A stretch of DNA of 36,477 nt from JADJOY01 sp016713535 [NCBI: Deltaproteobacteria bacterium] (GTDB lineage: Bacteria > JADJOY01). A program made the position numbers and the translations under genes. Location of the stretch: positions 1 through 36,477 of the forward strand of contig JADJOY010000015.1 in assembly GCA_016713535.1 (NCBI GenBank), read 5' to 3'. Each line of letters begins with the position of its first letter. Position 1 is the first letter of the stretch. Positions 25,200 through 32,778 of this stretch are shown piece by piece. Under the pieces are notes generated by a model, which was not told where the DNA came from, searched no databases, and worked only from the letters and a program-made list of their open reading frames with translations.

Positions 25200-26717
25200 A
25201 TGGATCAGCGAGTGATCGACGCTGCGCGCAGCGCCTTCCCCGCGAGCCCGAACGCGGTGACCCTCGGCGCGGTGGTGCACGCTGGCGAGTGCCATCCCGA
25301 GCCGCTGGTGCGGCTCGAGCTCGCGATGCTGAACCGCCACGGGCTGATCGCGGGCGCCACCGGCACCGGCAAGACCAAGACGCTCCAGCTCCTGGCCGAG
25401 CAGCTCTGCGCGGCCGGCGTGCCGGTCTTCCTCGCCGACGTCAAGGGCGACCTCTCGGGCCTCGCGGTCGCGGGCGAGGCGAGCGAGCGCGTCGCCGCGC
25501 GCGCCGCCGAGACCGGGTTCGCGTGGAAGCCGGGCGGCACGCCGGTCGAGCTCTTGAGCCTCACCGGCCGGCGCGGCGCGCAGCTTCGCGCCACGATCGG
25601 CTCGTTCGGGCCGGCGCTCCTCGCCAAGGTCCTCGGCCTCAACGACACGCAGACCAGCGTGCTCACGATGATCTTCAAGCTCTGCGACGACCGCGACCTC
25701 GAGCTCTACGACTTCGCCGACCTGCGCGCGGTGATCCAGTACCTGGCCGGCGACGGCGCCGAGCTCCTCGAGTCCTACGGCGGAATGTCGAAGGCCACCG
25801 TGGGAGTGCTGCTGCGCGAGCTGGTCGAGCTCGAGATGCAGGGCGCGCTCGCCTTCTTCGGCGAGCCCGAGCTCGAGATCGAGGACCTCCTCCAGATCGA
25901 CCGCGACGGGCGCGGCGTGATCAGCGTCCTCGAGCTGACCGATGTCCAGGACAAGCCAGCGCTCTTCTCGACCTTCCTGATGTGGTTGCTCGCGCGCCTC
26001 TACGGCGAGCTCCCCGAGGTGGGCGACCTCGCCAAGCCCAAGCTGGTGTTCTTCTTCGACGAGGCGCACCTTCTCTTCGACGGCGCGAGCAAGGCGTTCG
26101 TCGACCAGGTCCAGCAGGTGGTGCGGCTGATCCGCTCCAAGGGGGTGGGGATCTTCTTCATCACCCAGAACCCCAAGGACATCCCCGGCGACGTCCTGGG
26201 TCAGCTCGGCCACCGCGTGCAGCACGCGCTGCGCGCCTTCACTCCCGACGACGAGAAGGCCCTCAACGCCGCCGCACGCACGTTCGCGAAGACCGACTTC
26301 TACGACGTCCCGGAGACGCTCACGACCCTCGGGATCGGCGAGGCGCTGGTCTCGGTGCTGTCGCCGAACGGCGTGCCCACGCCGCCCTTCGCGACCCGCA
26401 TGGTGCCGCCGGGCTCGCGCATGGGACCGCTGACCGAGAGCGAGATCGCGCCGCGGCTGGCGACGCCGCTGGTGCGCAAGTACGCGACGGCGATCGATCG
26501 GGAGAGCGCGCGCGAGAAGCTCGCGGCGGAGGCCGCGGCGGAGACGGATGCGCGGAGACCGCCGCGCCGCGCATCCGCGACCAAGCCCGAGCCGGACCGC
26601 CTCGAGCAGATCATGAAGTCGCCGGTGGCGAAGGCCGTCGCCACCACGGTGGTGCGCGGCGTGATGGGCGCCCTCTTCGGCACGCCCTCGCGCCGCCGCC
26701 GCAAGAGCCTGTGGTGA
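25200..26717 (+). CDS. HerA-like ATPase of the DUF853/YjgR family
   Basis: The ATG at 25200 follows GGAGAGAGA. The 505-residue product has Walker A GATGTGKT (52-59), ADVKGDLSGLA after it, Walker B VFFFDEAHLLF (Asp287, Glu288), the sensor-like FFITQNPKDIP, and the C-terminal Arg-rich tail RRRRKSLW. This is the HerA/FtsK-superfamily ATPase group known as YjgR or DUF853. Its biological role is not established; it may act on DNA or protein translocation. The region after residue 435 (EKLAAEAAAETDARRPPRRAS) is low-complexity. It stands alone; a palindromic repeat starts 13 bases after its stop. Confidence 0.92.
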   Translation: MDQRVIDAARSAFPASPNAVTLGAVVHAGECHPEPLVRLELAMLNRHGLIAGATGTGKTKTLQLLAEQLCAAGVPVFLADVKGDLSGLAVAGEASERVAARAAETGFAWKPGGTPVELLSLTGRRGAQLRATIGSFGPALLAKVLGLNDTQTSVLTMIFKLCDDRDLELYDFADLRAVIQYLAGDGAELLESYGGMSKATVGVLLRELVELEMQGALAFFGEPELEIEDLLQIDRDGRGVISVLELTDVQDKPALFSTFLMWLLARLYGELPEVGDLAKPKLVFFFDEAHLLFDGASKAFVDQVQQVVRLIRSKGVGIFFITQNPKDIPGDVLGQLGHRVQHALRAFTPDDEKALNAAARTFAKTDFYDVPETLTTLGIGEALVSVLSPNGVPTPPFATRMVPPGSRMGPLTESEIAPRLATPLVRKYATAIDRESAREKLAAEAAAETDARRPPRRASATKPEPDRLEQIMKSPVAKAVATTVVRGVMGALFGTPSRRRRKSLW

Positions 26718-26729
26718 GGCTGCGGGATC

Positions 26730-26750
26730 GGGCGGCCGCAGGGGCCGCCC
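26730..26750. repeat. GC palindrome followed by CCTAC, possible terminator
   Basis: Arms GGGCGGCC and GGCCGCCC flank GCAGG, then CTACC. It lies 13 bases after the DUF853 stop and belongs to the same family as the palindromes at 20059 and 20216. Confidence 0.6.
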
Positions 26751-26772
26751 CTACCCCGGAAGAGCGCGGTGG

Positions 26773-26915
26773 GCAGGGGCGGCGCCCATCCCCACCCGGG
26801 GTGCCGGAACGGTAGGGGCGGGGCCCGTCCCCGCCCGGGGTGCCGGAACGGTAGGGGCGGGGCCCGTCCCCGCCCGGGGTGCCGGAACGGTAGGGGCGGC
26901 GCCCATCCCCGCCCG
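26773..26915. repeat. Tandem array of a 39-bp palindromic repeat, about 3.7 copies
   Basis: Units start at 26773, 26812, 26851 and 26890. Units 2 and 3 are identical; units 1 and 4 differ at a few bases of the palindrome (GGCGGCGCCCATCC against GGCGGGGCCCGTCC). Each unit is GTAGGGGCG-type palindrome plus the spacer GGGGTGCCGGAACG. The array fills the gap between the convergent DUF853 and aquaporin genes and ends two bases before the aquaporin stop. It may serve as a bidirectional terminator. Confidence 0.88.
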
Positions 26916-26917
26916 CG

Positions 26918-27614
26918 TCAGTCCGAGTCGCTCGCCACCAGCGGATAGACCACGCCCGCCAGCGCCGCGCCAACGATCGGCGCGACCCAGAAGAGCCAGA
27001 GCTGGGCGAGCGCCCACCCGCCGACGAAGATCGCCGGGCCGGTGCTGCGTGCCGGGTTCACCGAGAGGTTGGTGACCGGGGATGCCGATCAGGTGGATGA
27101 GCGTGAGCCCGAGCCCGATCGCGATGGGCGCGAAGCCGGCCGGCGCGCGCTTGTCGGTCGCGCCCAGGATGATCATCAGGAACATGAAGGTGAGGACGAC
27201 CTCGGCGACTCCCGCGGCGAGCATCGAGTAGTGCCCCGGCGAGTGCTCGCCGAAGCCGTTGGCCGCGAAGCCACCGATCTCGAAGCCCGGCTTGCCGCTC
27301 GCGATCACGTAGAGGACACCCGCGCCGATCACCGCGCCGACGACCTGCGCGATCACGTAAGCGGGCAGCTCGGACGCCGGAAAGCGCTTGCCCACGACCA
27401 GCCCGACCGATACGGCCGGGTTCAGGTGGCAGCCCGAGATGTGGCCGATGGCGTACGCCATCGTCAGCACGGTGAGGCCGAACGCCAGGGAAACCCCGAG
27501 CAGGCCGATCCCCACCTCCGGGAACGCCGCCGCCAGGACGGCGCTGCCGCAGCCGCCGAAAGTCAGCCAGAACGTGCCGATCGTCTCGGCCGCGCATCGT
27601 CGAGCGAGTGCCAT
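26918..27614 (-). CDS. aqpZ: Aquaporin, AqpZ type (one frameshift)
   Basis: The ATG at 27614 follows GAGGAGGGG. The product is a six-helix MIP channel. The first NPA box is HLNPAVSVG (Asn65-Ala67). The second, [12 protein letters not shown], is reached only after removing an extra base at about 27076-27078 (CCCCGGTCACC on the coding strand should be CCCCGTCACC). With that repair the gene has 232 codons and ends LVASDSD at 26918, the usual length. [10 protein letters not shown] with the preceding Gly-His, and the helix starts, fit water-selective AqpZ rather than glycerol facilitators. Without repair the frame reads into the 39-bp array. It is divergent from the FAD reductase gene. Confidence 0.87.
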
Positions 27615-27773
27615 GAATATCCCCTCCTCAGGTCAGGCTTTCGTGGATAACGGAACGATGAACGCCCGTTTGTAGCCGCATCGTCGGATCGACCGCAACC
27701 ATGTGGTCGACCGCTGGCGGCGGGGTGCGCCGATTCTCGGCCCGTGATCTAGACTCGCGGGCGAGGAGGATCC

Positions 27774-28496
27774 ATGCCGAAGATGCCCGTCCAGCTCCTG
27801 TCGCGTGACGAGATCGCCCAGGGGACGCTCCGCTACCGATTCACGAAACCGGCCGAGCTCACCTTCAAGGCCGGTCAATACGTGTCGCTCGGCATCCCGG
27901 ATCCGCCGTATCGCGACAAGAAAGGGCCGCGACGGCCGCTGACCCTCGCGTCCGCGCCGAACGACGACGTCCTCGAGTTCGCGTGGCGGACCAGCGACAG
28001 CGCCTTCAAGTCGATCCTGGCCGCGGCGCCGCTCGGGAGCACCTACGAAGTGGTGGGTCCGATCGGCACTTTCGCGCTCCACGACGATCCCACCGTGCCG
28101 GCGGTGCTGGTCGCGGGGGGCATCGGCATCACGCCGTTTCGCAGCATGCTGCGCGACGTCGCCGCGCGCGGGCTCACCCACCCGATCACGCTGCTCTACT
28201 GGAACCGCAACCCCGAGCAGGCGGCTTACCTGGACGAGCTCGCCGAGCTCGACGCGCGGCTGCCCAACCTGAAGCTCATGCTGACGATGACCCAGCCCGA
28301 GACCTCGGCGCGCGGCTGGGACGGGCTCACCGAGCGCATCAACCTCGACCTGCTGCGCGAGTGCGTCGGGGACCTGCAGGCGCCGATGTATTACGTGGCC
28401 GGTCCCCACCGCATCATCGTCGCGGTGACCGAAGCGCTGACCGTCGCGGGTGTCGACCTGGCTCGCCTCAAGAAGGACGAGTTCACGGGGTACTGA
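27774..28496 (+). CDS. Ferredoxin-NADP reductase-like FAD oxidoreductase
   Basis: The ATG at 27774 follows GAGGAGG. The 240-residue product has the FAD site RPLTLASAP (a RxxTLxS form of the RxYS motif), the nucleotide site VAGGIGITPFRSML, LLYWNRNP and YYVAGPHRII, and ends EFTGY. There is no ferredoxin, flavodoxin or haem domain, so it is a stand-alone reductase that passes electrons between NAD(P)H and a partner such as ferredoxin. A TAGACT at 27750-27755 may be its -10. It is the first gene of the run 27774-30037. Confidence 0.9.
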   Translation: MPKMPVQLLSRDEIAQGTLRYRFTKPAELTFKAGQYVSLGIPDPPYRDKKGPRRPLTLASAPNDDVLEFAWRTSDSAFKSILAAAPLGSTYEVVGPIGTFALHDDPTVPAVLVAGGIGITPFRSMLRDVAARGLTHPITLLYWNRNPEQAAYLDELAELDARLPNLKLMLTMTQPETSARGWDGLTERINLDLLRECVGDLQAPMYYVAGPHRIIVAVTEALTVAGVDLARLKKDEFTGY

Positions 28497-28503
28497 GGCG
28501 AGC

Positions 28504-28885
28504 GTGTACAGCGCACCGGATCGGCCGCCGGCCCTCGACGCGGCGCGTGTGATGCGTGCGCGCGCCGATGCCCGCGACGCTCGTGAGCGAGTGCACCGTG
28601 CCCACGGCTGGCTGTGTTTCATGGTCCTCGGCCAGGTCGTACTGATGTTGCTCACGGCGCTCGCGAGGAGCGGCTCGAGTGGAAGGGCCGGCGCTCATGA
28701 AGGCGTCGGCTATCTCGCCGTGATTGGTTTCGGCGTGGCTCAGTACGTCTGCGTGTACCGGTTGTCGCGAGCACTCGGGAGCCGCGGCCCTGGATGCGGC
28801 TTGGCTCGATGGTGCGCCCTTCGCGGCCCTCTCGGTCGTGTTCGCGATTCATTCGAAGGCCCTGCGCCGGCTCCGTCACGGTTGA
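28504..28885 (+). CDS. Small membrane protein of unknown function (probable frameshift)
   Basis: A GTG at 28504 lies eight bases after the reductase stop. The protein begins VYSAPDRPPALDAARVMRAR, then a hydrophobic helix LCFMVLGQVVLMLLTAL and a second VGYLAVIGFGVAQYVCVYRL. The frame then degenerates into Arg/Pro-rich text. One base removed at about 28775-28785 gives AAALDAAWLDGAPFAALSVV and FAIHSKALRRLRHG, a third helix with a basic end and a stop at 28883-28885. This gives 126 residues. Function unknown. The unrepaired frame runs through the next gene in a wrong frame, which supports the lesion. Confidence 0.55.
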
Positions 28886-28897
28886 GGTTCGACTCGA

Positions 28898-30037
28898 GTG
28901 GACATCGACGTCACGATCGTGGGCGGTGGCGTGGTGGGCGTCGCGGTGGCGGCGGCGCTCGCGCGGCCCGAGCGCGTCGTCTTGCTGATCGAGCGCAACG
29001 CGCGGCTCGGGCTCGAGACCACGAGCCGGAACAGCGGCGTCATCCACGCCGGGCTCTACTACGCGCCGGGCTCGCTCAAGGCGCGGCTCTGCGTGGAGGG
29101 GCGCCGCGCGCTCTACCGCTTCTGCGAGGAGCGCGGCGTGCCGCACCGTCGGCTCGGCAAGCTCATCGTCGCGGCGGACGACGAGGAGGCGCTGCGGCTG
29201 GAGGCGATCCGCGAGCGCGCGCGGGCGAACGGCGTCGAGCGGCTCGACGTGCTCGATGCGCGCGGCGTCGTGGCGCTCGAGCCCAAAGTGCGCGGGCTCG
29301 CGGCGCTCCACTCGCCGGACACCGGGATCGTCGACGCGCTGGCGCTGGTCGCCGCGCTCTGGCGCGAGGCGCAAGACGGCGGCGCCGAGGTGGTGCTCGG
29401 GACCGAGGTCGTCGGGCTCGACTGGATCGCCGGTGGCTGGCGCGTGACCTCCGCGACCCAGGGCGGTGGGATCTCGGCACACGAGAGCCGGATCGTCGTG
29501 AACGCGGCGGGCCTCGCGAGCGACCGCATCGCGGCGCTCGCGGGGATCGACGTCGACGCCGCCGGCTACCGGCTCCATCCGATCCGCGGCGACTACTTCT
29601 CGATCGCGCGCGCGAAGAGCGCGCGGGTGAGCCGGCTCGTCTACCCGGTACCTCCGGCGGTGGGCCACGGGCTCGGCGTGCACTGGACCCTCGACCTCGA
29701 GGGCCGTGCCCGGCTCGGGCCGGACGCCACGTGGCTCGCGCGCCGCGACGAAGGCCTGCCGCCGATCGACGCCGCCAAGCGCGCGCGCTTCCTCGACGGC
29801 GCGCGGCGCCTCTTCCCGTTCCTCGAGCTCGACGACCTCACGCCGGAGTCGAGCGGAATCCGCCCGTCGCGGCGAGCGCCCGGCGCGGGCGAGCAGGACT
29901 TCGTGGTGGCTCACGAGGAGGTGCGCGGCCTCCCCGGGTTGGTGAACGTCATAGGGATCGATTCGCCCGGGCTGACCGCGTGTCTCGCGATCGCCGCCGA
30001 GGTCCGCGCCCAGCTCGCCGTCGCCGGACGGATCTGA
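28898..30037 (+). CDS. lhgO: L-2-hydroxyglutarate oxidase-like FAD-dependent oxidoreductase
   Basis: The GTG at 28898 starts MDIDVTIVGGGVVGVAVAAAL with the dinucleotide motif GGGVVG (9-14). The rest matches the LhgO/DAO group: SRNSGVIHAGLYYAPGS, KARLCVEGRRALYRFCEE, RRLGKLIVA, EPKVRGLAALHSPDTGIVD, NAAGLASDRIA, LHPIRGDYFS, LVYPVP, GLGVHWT, and GIDSPGLTACLAIAAEV. The 379-residue enzyme oxidises L-2-hydroxyglutarate to 2-oxoglutarate and feeds electrons to the respiratory chain. Specificity is by family. It is the last gene of the rightward run; a convergent lipoprotein gene ends 15 bases beyond its stop. Confidence 0.9.
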   Translation: MDIDVTIVGGGVVGVAVAAALARPERVVLLIERNARLGLETTSRNSGVIHAGLYYAPGSLKARLCVEGRRALYRFCEERGVPHRRLGKLIVAADDEEALRLEAIRERARANGVERLDVLDARGVVALEPKVRGLAALHSPDTGIVDALALVAALWREAQDGGAEVVLGTEVVGLDWIAGGWRVTSATQGGGISAHESRIVVNAAGLASDRIAALAGIDVDAAGYRLHPIRGDYFSIARAKSARVSRLVYPVPPAVGHGLGVHWTLDLEGRARLGPDATWLARRDEGLPPIDAAKRARFLDGARRLFPFLELDDLTPESSGIRPSRRAPGAGEQDFVVAHEEVRGLPGLVNVIGIDSPGLTACLAIAAEVRAQLAVAGRI

Positions 30038-30051
30038 GCCCTGAGCGGCGA

Positions 30052-30495
30052 TCACTTCGCCGCAAGCACCGCCACCTCGGCGCGCACGCGATCGAGGATC
30101 CAGCCGACCTTGCGATCGATGCAGGCATCGCCCGGCAGGTCGAGCGGGTACGTGACCACGAACCACTGGCGTCCTGGCGCCTCGAGGTCGTAGGCGCGCA
30201 CCACGATCTGGGTCTCGAAGCGCGTGCTGGTGCCGAGCCAGCAGTCGCTCGCCTCGCACGCGATCCCCACCGCCGCGATCTGGATCACCGGATCCGACGG
30301 CCGGATCCGCTCCGGGCGCAGCTCGCAGCCCTCCAGAATCGCGGCGCTCTGGATCGCCTCCAGGAGCACCGCGATCGGGCGCGCGCTCACCACCGGGTCG
30401 GGGCCTTGCCGAGGCTCGCGCGCCGCGCACGCGCTCGCGAGCGTCAGGCCCAAGGCGGCGGTGGCGGCTCGCGCGCCTGGTGATCGCCGTCCCAT
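30052..30495 (-). CDS. Small lipoprotein of unknown function
   Basis: ATG 30495 gives 147 residues with a basic start (MGRRSPGARAATAALG) and lipobox LASAC, so a lipoprotein is likely. The mature part contains VLLEAIQSAAILEGCELRPE, IQIAAVGIACEASDCWLG and GRQWFVVTYPLDLPGDACID. Five Cys in the mature region could form disulfides. No family recognised. Longer frames extend upstream without a signal peptide and are not preferred. Convergent with LhgO. Confidence 0.65.
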   Translation of the reverse strand: MGRRSPGARAATAALGLTLASACAAREPRQGPDPVVSARPIAVLLEAIQSAAILEGCELRPERIRPSDPVIQIAAVGIACEASDCWLGTSTRFETQIVVRAYDLEAPGRQWFVVTYPLDLPGDACIDRKVGWILDRVRAEVAVLAAK

Positions 30496-30943
30496 CGCGC
30501 CAGGGATCGCACGTCTCACGCGTCCGGGGAAGTGTCTCGGCGGTGAGCCGATCGAGACGGCGCGCGCCTGCACGATGGAAGGATTCCGCGAGCTTGCGGC
30601 GCGCCCCCGCCGGCACGGCGCTTCCATTCGCGGCTGTCACACCCCGCAGTCGAGAAGGAGCGCGGCCGTGCACCGAAGCGAGCGTCATCGTCCCGTCGAA
30701 CCGGATCCCTTCCTCTGGGCGAGTGCGTCCTCCAGGGCCGACTTCCATCGCCCGGCCCTCGATCGCGACACACGAGCGCTATTGCACCGCGGGCTCCACG
30801 CGACGCACGGGGCGCCGCTCGGGTCGGGCGGCGCACACGAGCCGCCGCGCGTGCGTCCGCGGCGGCCAGCGGCGCGGACATGGCGCTCGGCGCGGGCCGC
30901 GCGCTTCTCGATCGGCGAGGAGCGACTCCATGGGCGCGCCCGC
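30496..30943. other. 448-base non-coding gap between divergent genes
   Basis: No gene is supported. The region contains the promoter of the leftward lipoprotein gene and perhaps that of the small membrane protein at 30944. Frames over it are rich in Arg and Pro and lack ribosome sites. I see no tRNA or repeat here. Confidence 0.5.
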
Positions 30944-31318
30944 GTGGATCACCGCGAGTCCGATGACGAGCGCCGCGACTGGCGCGCCGGCGGGCTCGGG
31001 ATGCTGGCCGGCGCGCTGCTCGGGGCGCTGGCAGTGCGCAGCGCGGGTAGCTACGCGTTTCGCCCGGAGTGGCTGGTCGCGACGGTGCCGCTGGTGACGC
31101 TCTGGGCCTCGGTCGGCGGGCTGGTGGCGATCTCGATCGCGCGTGCGGCGCGCGGCCACGAGCCGCTCCCCGAGCTCGTCTCGCGGAGCGCGCTCGGCGA
31201 GCGCCGCTCGCTCGCGCGGCCGGTCGCCCTGGGGTTGGTGATCGGCGCGGTCGTGGTCGCCGCCCTGCGCGCCGCGATCGCGCTGGCGGCGTGGCTGCCG
31301 GCGGTGCCACCGGGTTGA
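30944..31318 (+). CDS. Small membrane protein with three hydrophobic helices
   Basis: The frame from GTG 30944 gives 124 residues: an acidic start (VDHRESDDERRDW), a helix LGMLAGALLGALAV, a helix WLVATVPLVTLWASVGGLVA, a loop with RAARGHEPLPELVSRS, and a helix LVIGAVVVAALRAAIALAAW. The start is uncertain because the frame is open further upstream and no good ribosome site is visible. The last codons overlap the TTGACA of the next promoter. Function unknown. Confidence 0.5.
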   Translation: MDHRESDDERRDWRAGGLGMLAGALLGALAVRSAGSYAFRPEWLVATVPLVTLWASVGGLVAISIARAARGHEPLPELVSRSALGERRSLARPVALGLVIGAVVVAALRAAIALAAWLPAVPPG

Positions 31319-31345
31319 CAATACCGTCATACCGTATGACGGTAT
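31315..31345 (+). promoter_or_regulatory. Promoter/operator of the HigBA module
   Basis: A consensus TTGACA (31315-31320) is directly followed by a perfect inverted repeat with arms ATACCGTCAT and ATGACGGTAT around ACCGT (31321-31345). The repeat covers the space where the -10 should lie and ends 11 bases before the toxin start, as expected for autorepression by the HigA/HigB complex. The -10 hexamer itself is not clear (TATGAC or TATGAG are both off the normal spacing). Confidence 0.7.
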
Positions 31346-31356
31346 GAGGTGCGCCG

Positions 31357-31653
31357 TTGATCCAGTCTTTCCGCGACGCGGCCACGGCCGACCTCTTCGA
31401 TGGCCGCGTCACCGGAGCGGCGATCCGGCGCAGTCCCGTGGCGCTGTGGCCGGTGGTGGCGCGCAAGCTCGATCAGCTCAATCAGGCGCACGAGCTCAGG
31501 GATCTCGCTGCCCCGCCCGGAAACCGGCTCGAAGCCCTGCGAGGAGACCGCCGTGGCCAGTACAGCATCCGCGTCAACCAGCGGTTCCGGATCTGTTTCG
31601 TCTGGACGTCGGCGGGGCCGGCCGAGGTCGAGGTCGTCGACTACCACCGGTGA
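31357..31653 (+). CDS. higB: HigB-family toxin (RelE/ParE superfamily)
   Basis: The start is probably TTG at 31357 (MIQSFRDAATADLF). The 98-residue protein has the HigB pattern: IQSFRDAATADLFDGR, ARKLDQLNQAHELRDLAAPPGNRLEALRGDR, QYSIRVNQRFRICFVW and VEVVDYHR. HigB proteins are mRNA interferases acting at the ribosome. The toxin precedes the antitoxin, the order typical of HigBA. The TTG start may keep toxin output low (inference). Confidence 0.9.
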   Translation: MIQSFRDAATADLFDGRVTGAAIRRSPVALWPVVARKLDQLNQAHELRDLAAPPGNRLEALRGDRRGQYSIRVNQRFRICFVWTSAGPAEVEVVDYHR

Positions 31654-31678
31654 CCTCACCCCGAGCCCGCCGCGCCGG

Positions 31679-31987
31679 GTGCCGACGGATCGGGCGCCCA
31701 CTCATCCGGGACGGATGCTGGCCGAGGAGTTCATGCGTCCACTCGGGCTGTCCCAGGTCGAGCTCGCGCGCCGCCTGGCCGTGCCCGTCCAGCGGGTCAA
31801 CCTCCTGATCAACGGCAAGCGAGGAGTGACCGCGGACACCGCGCTACGTCTGGCCCTGCTCCTCGGCACGACGCCGGAGTTCTGGCTGCATGGCCAGCTC
31901 ACCTGGGACCTCCACCAGGCGCGGACCCATCGCTCCGCGAGCGCGCTGCGCTCGATCCGGCCGCTCGGGCACGCTCGCAGGCCGTGA
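31679..31987 (+). CDS. higA: HigA-family antitoxin (XRE-type HTH)
   Basis: GTG 31679 gives 102 residues starting VPTDRAPTHPGRMLAEEFMR; ATG 31715 is an alternative. The HTH follows: LGLSQVELARRLAVPVQRVN, LLINGKRGVTADTALRLALL, then GTTPEFWLHGQLTWDLHQAR, all typical of HigA/VapI. It binds HigB and represses the operon. The gene starts 25 bases after the toxin stop. It is convergent with the nucleotidyltransferase gene, 13 bases away. Confidence 0.92.
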   Translation: MPTDRAPTHPGRMLAEEFMRPLGLSQVELARRLAVPVQRVNLLINGKRGVTADTALRLALLLGTTPEFWLHGQLTWDLHQARTHRSASALRSIRPLGHARRP

Positions 31988-32000
31988 GCGACGGCGCGGG

Positions 32001-32778
32001 TCACCCGAGCTGAGCTCGCCTGAGCTCGACCAGCCAGGAGTCGAGCTCGCCTTCGTTGGGGGCCTCGTCCGGTAGGGGGGAAGCGTCCCGCGCCGCGTCG
32101 AGATCCTCGAAGAGGCGGTCGATACGAGGGGACCAGGCCGAGACGAGCTCGGCGGTGACGGATGCTTGCTCGCCGGCGCGCTTGCGCTCCACGAGCTCGT
32201 CGACGTCCCGAAGTCGCATCTCGTCGGCGAGCTGCGTCAGATCGATCACCAGCTCGCCCGCCCGCAGCAGGTGGATCCCCGTCGAGGTGGTTCGCAATAC
32301 GTAGAGCAGACGCTTTACCGTCGGCTCCTGGATCAGGTTCGCGCGTTGCTGGACCGCGAAGCCGCGGTAGTGCGCGTGGAATCGGCGGTGGAGCGCACGG
32401 CGGACGATCGGCTGCAGCTCCTTCAGTGGGGGAGCGGAGCACGCCGTCGTCGTCCCCAGGATTCGTTCGAGAAAATTGCCGTTGCCTCGCAGCACTCCCG
32501 CGAGCACGTGACCGATCTCGTTCGACGTGTAGTCGATCTCGACTCCGTCGACGATCTCGGCGCGATCGAACGTCGGCCGCGGTGGGTGGAGACCCAGCAG
32601 CGAACGGGTCGCCGCGACGTGGACGGCCTTCAGGTCGAGGTCGCTGTCGGGCGAAGGAAATCCGTAGGCGTGGGCTCCGCTCAGGTGCACGACGGTGCGC
32701 TCGTCGCGCGGATTTCTCTGCCAGCACCTGGCTCGCGACTCCGAGCTGGTGGGGCGTCAGCAGGTCTTCGATACTCAC
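32001..32778 (-). CDS. RlaP/COG3541-type nucleotidyltransferase, short form (one frameshift)
   Basis: GTG 32778 overlaps the preceding stop as GTGA. After VSIEDLLTPHQLGVASQVL an extra base at about 32705-32709 shifts the frame; repaired, KSADERTVVHLSGAHAYG continues the DNA polymerase beta fold. The nucleotidyltransferase motif is SGAHAYG, then DSDLD (about residues 33-48), with a third acidic site in GVEIDYTSNEI. The rest is helical (ERILGTTTACSAPPLKELQP; YRGFAVQQRANL; TVKRLLYVLRTTSTGIHLLR). Repaired length is 258. The family is linked to RNA repair pathways in comparative studies, but its chemistry is not known. It pairs with the longer paralogue upstream. Confidence 0.8.

Noticed and set aside
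26773-26915. CRISPR array
   Set aside because: The 39-bp units are contiguous with no unique spacers, and no cas genes are present.
28652-30748. 698-codon minus-strand frame opposite LhgO
   Set aside because: Runs through two genes and a gap without any domain; LhgO on the plus strand is unambiguous.
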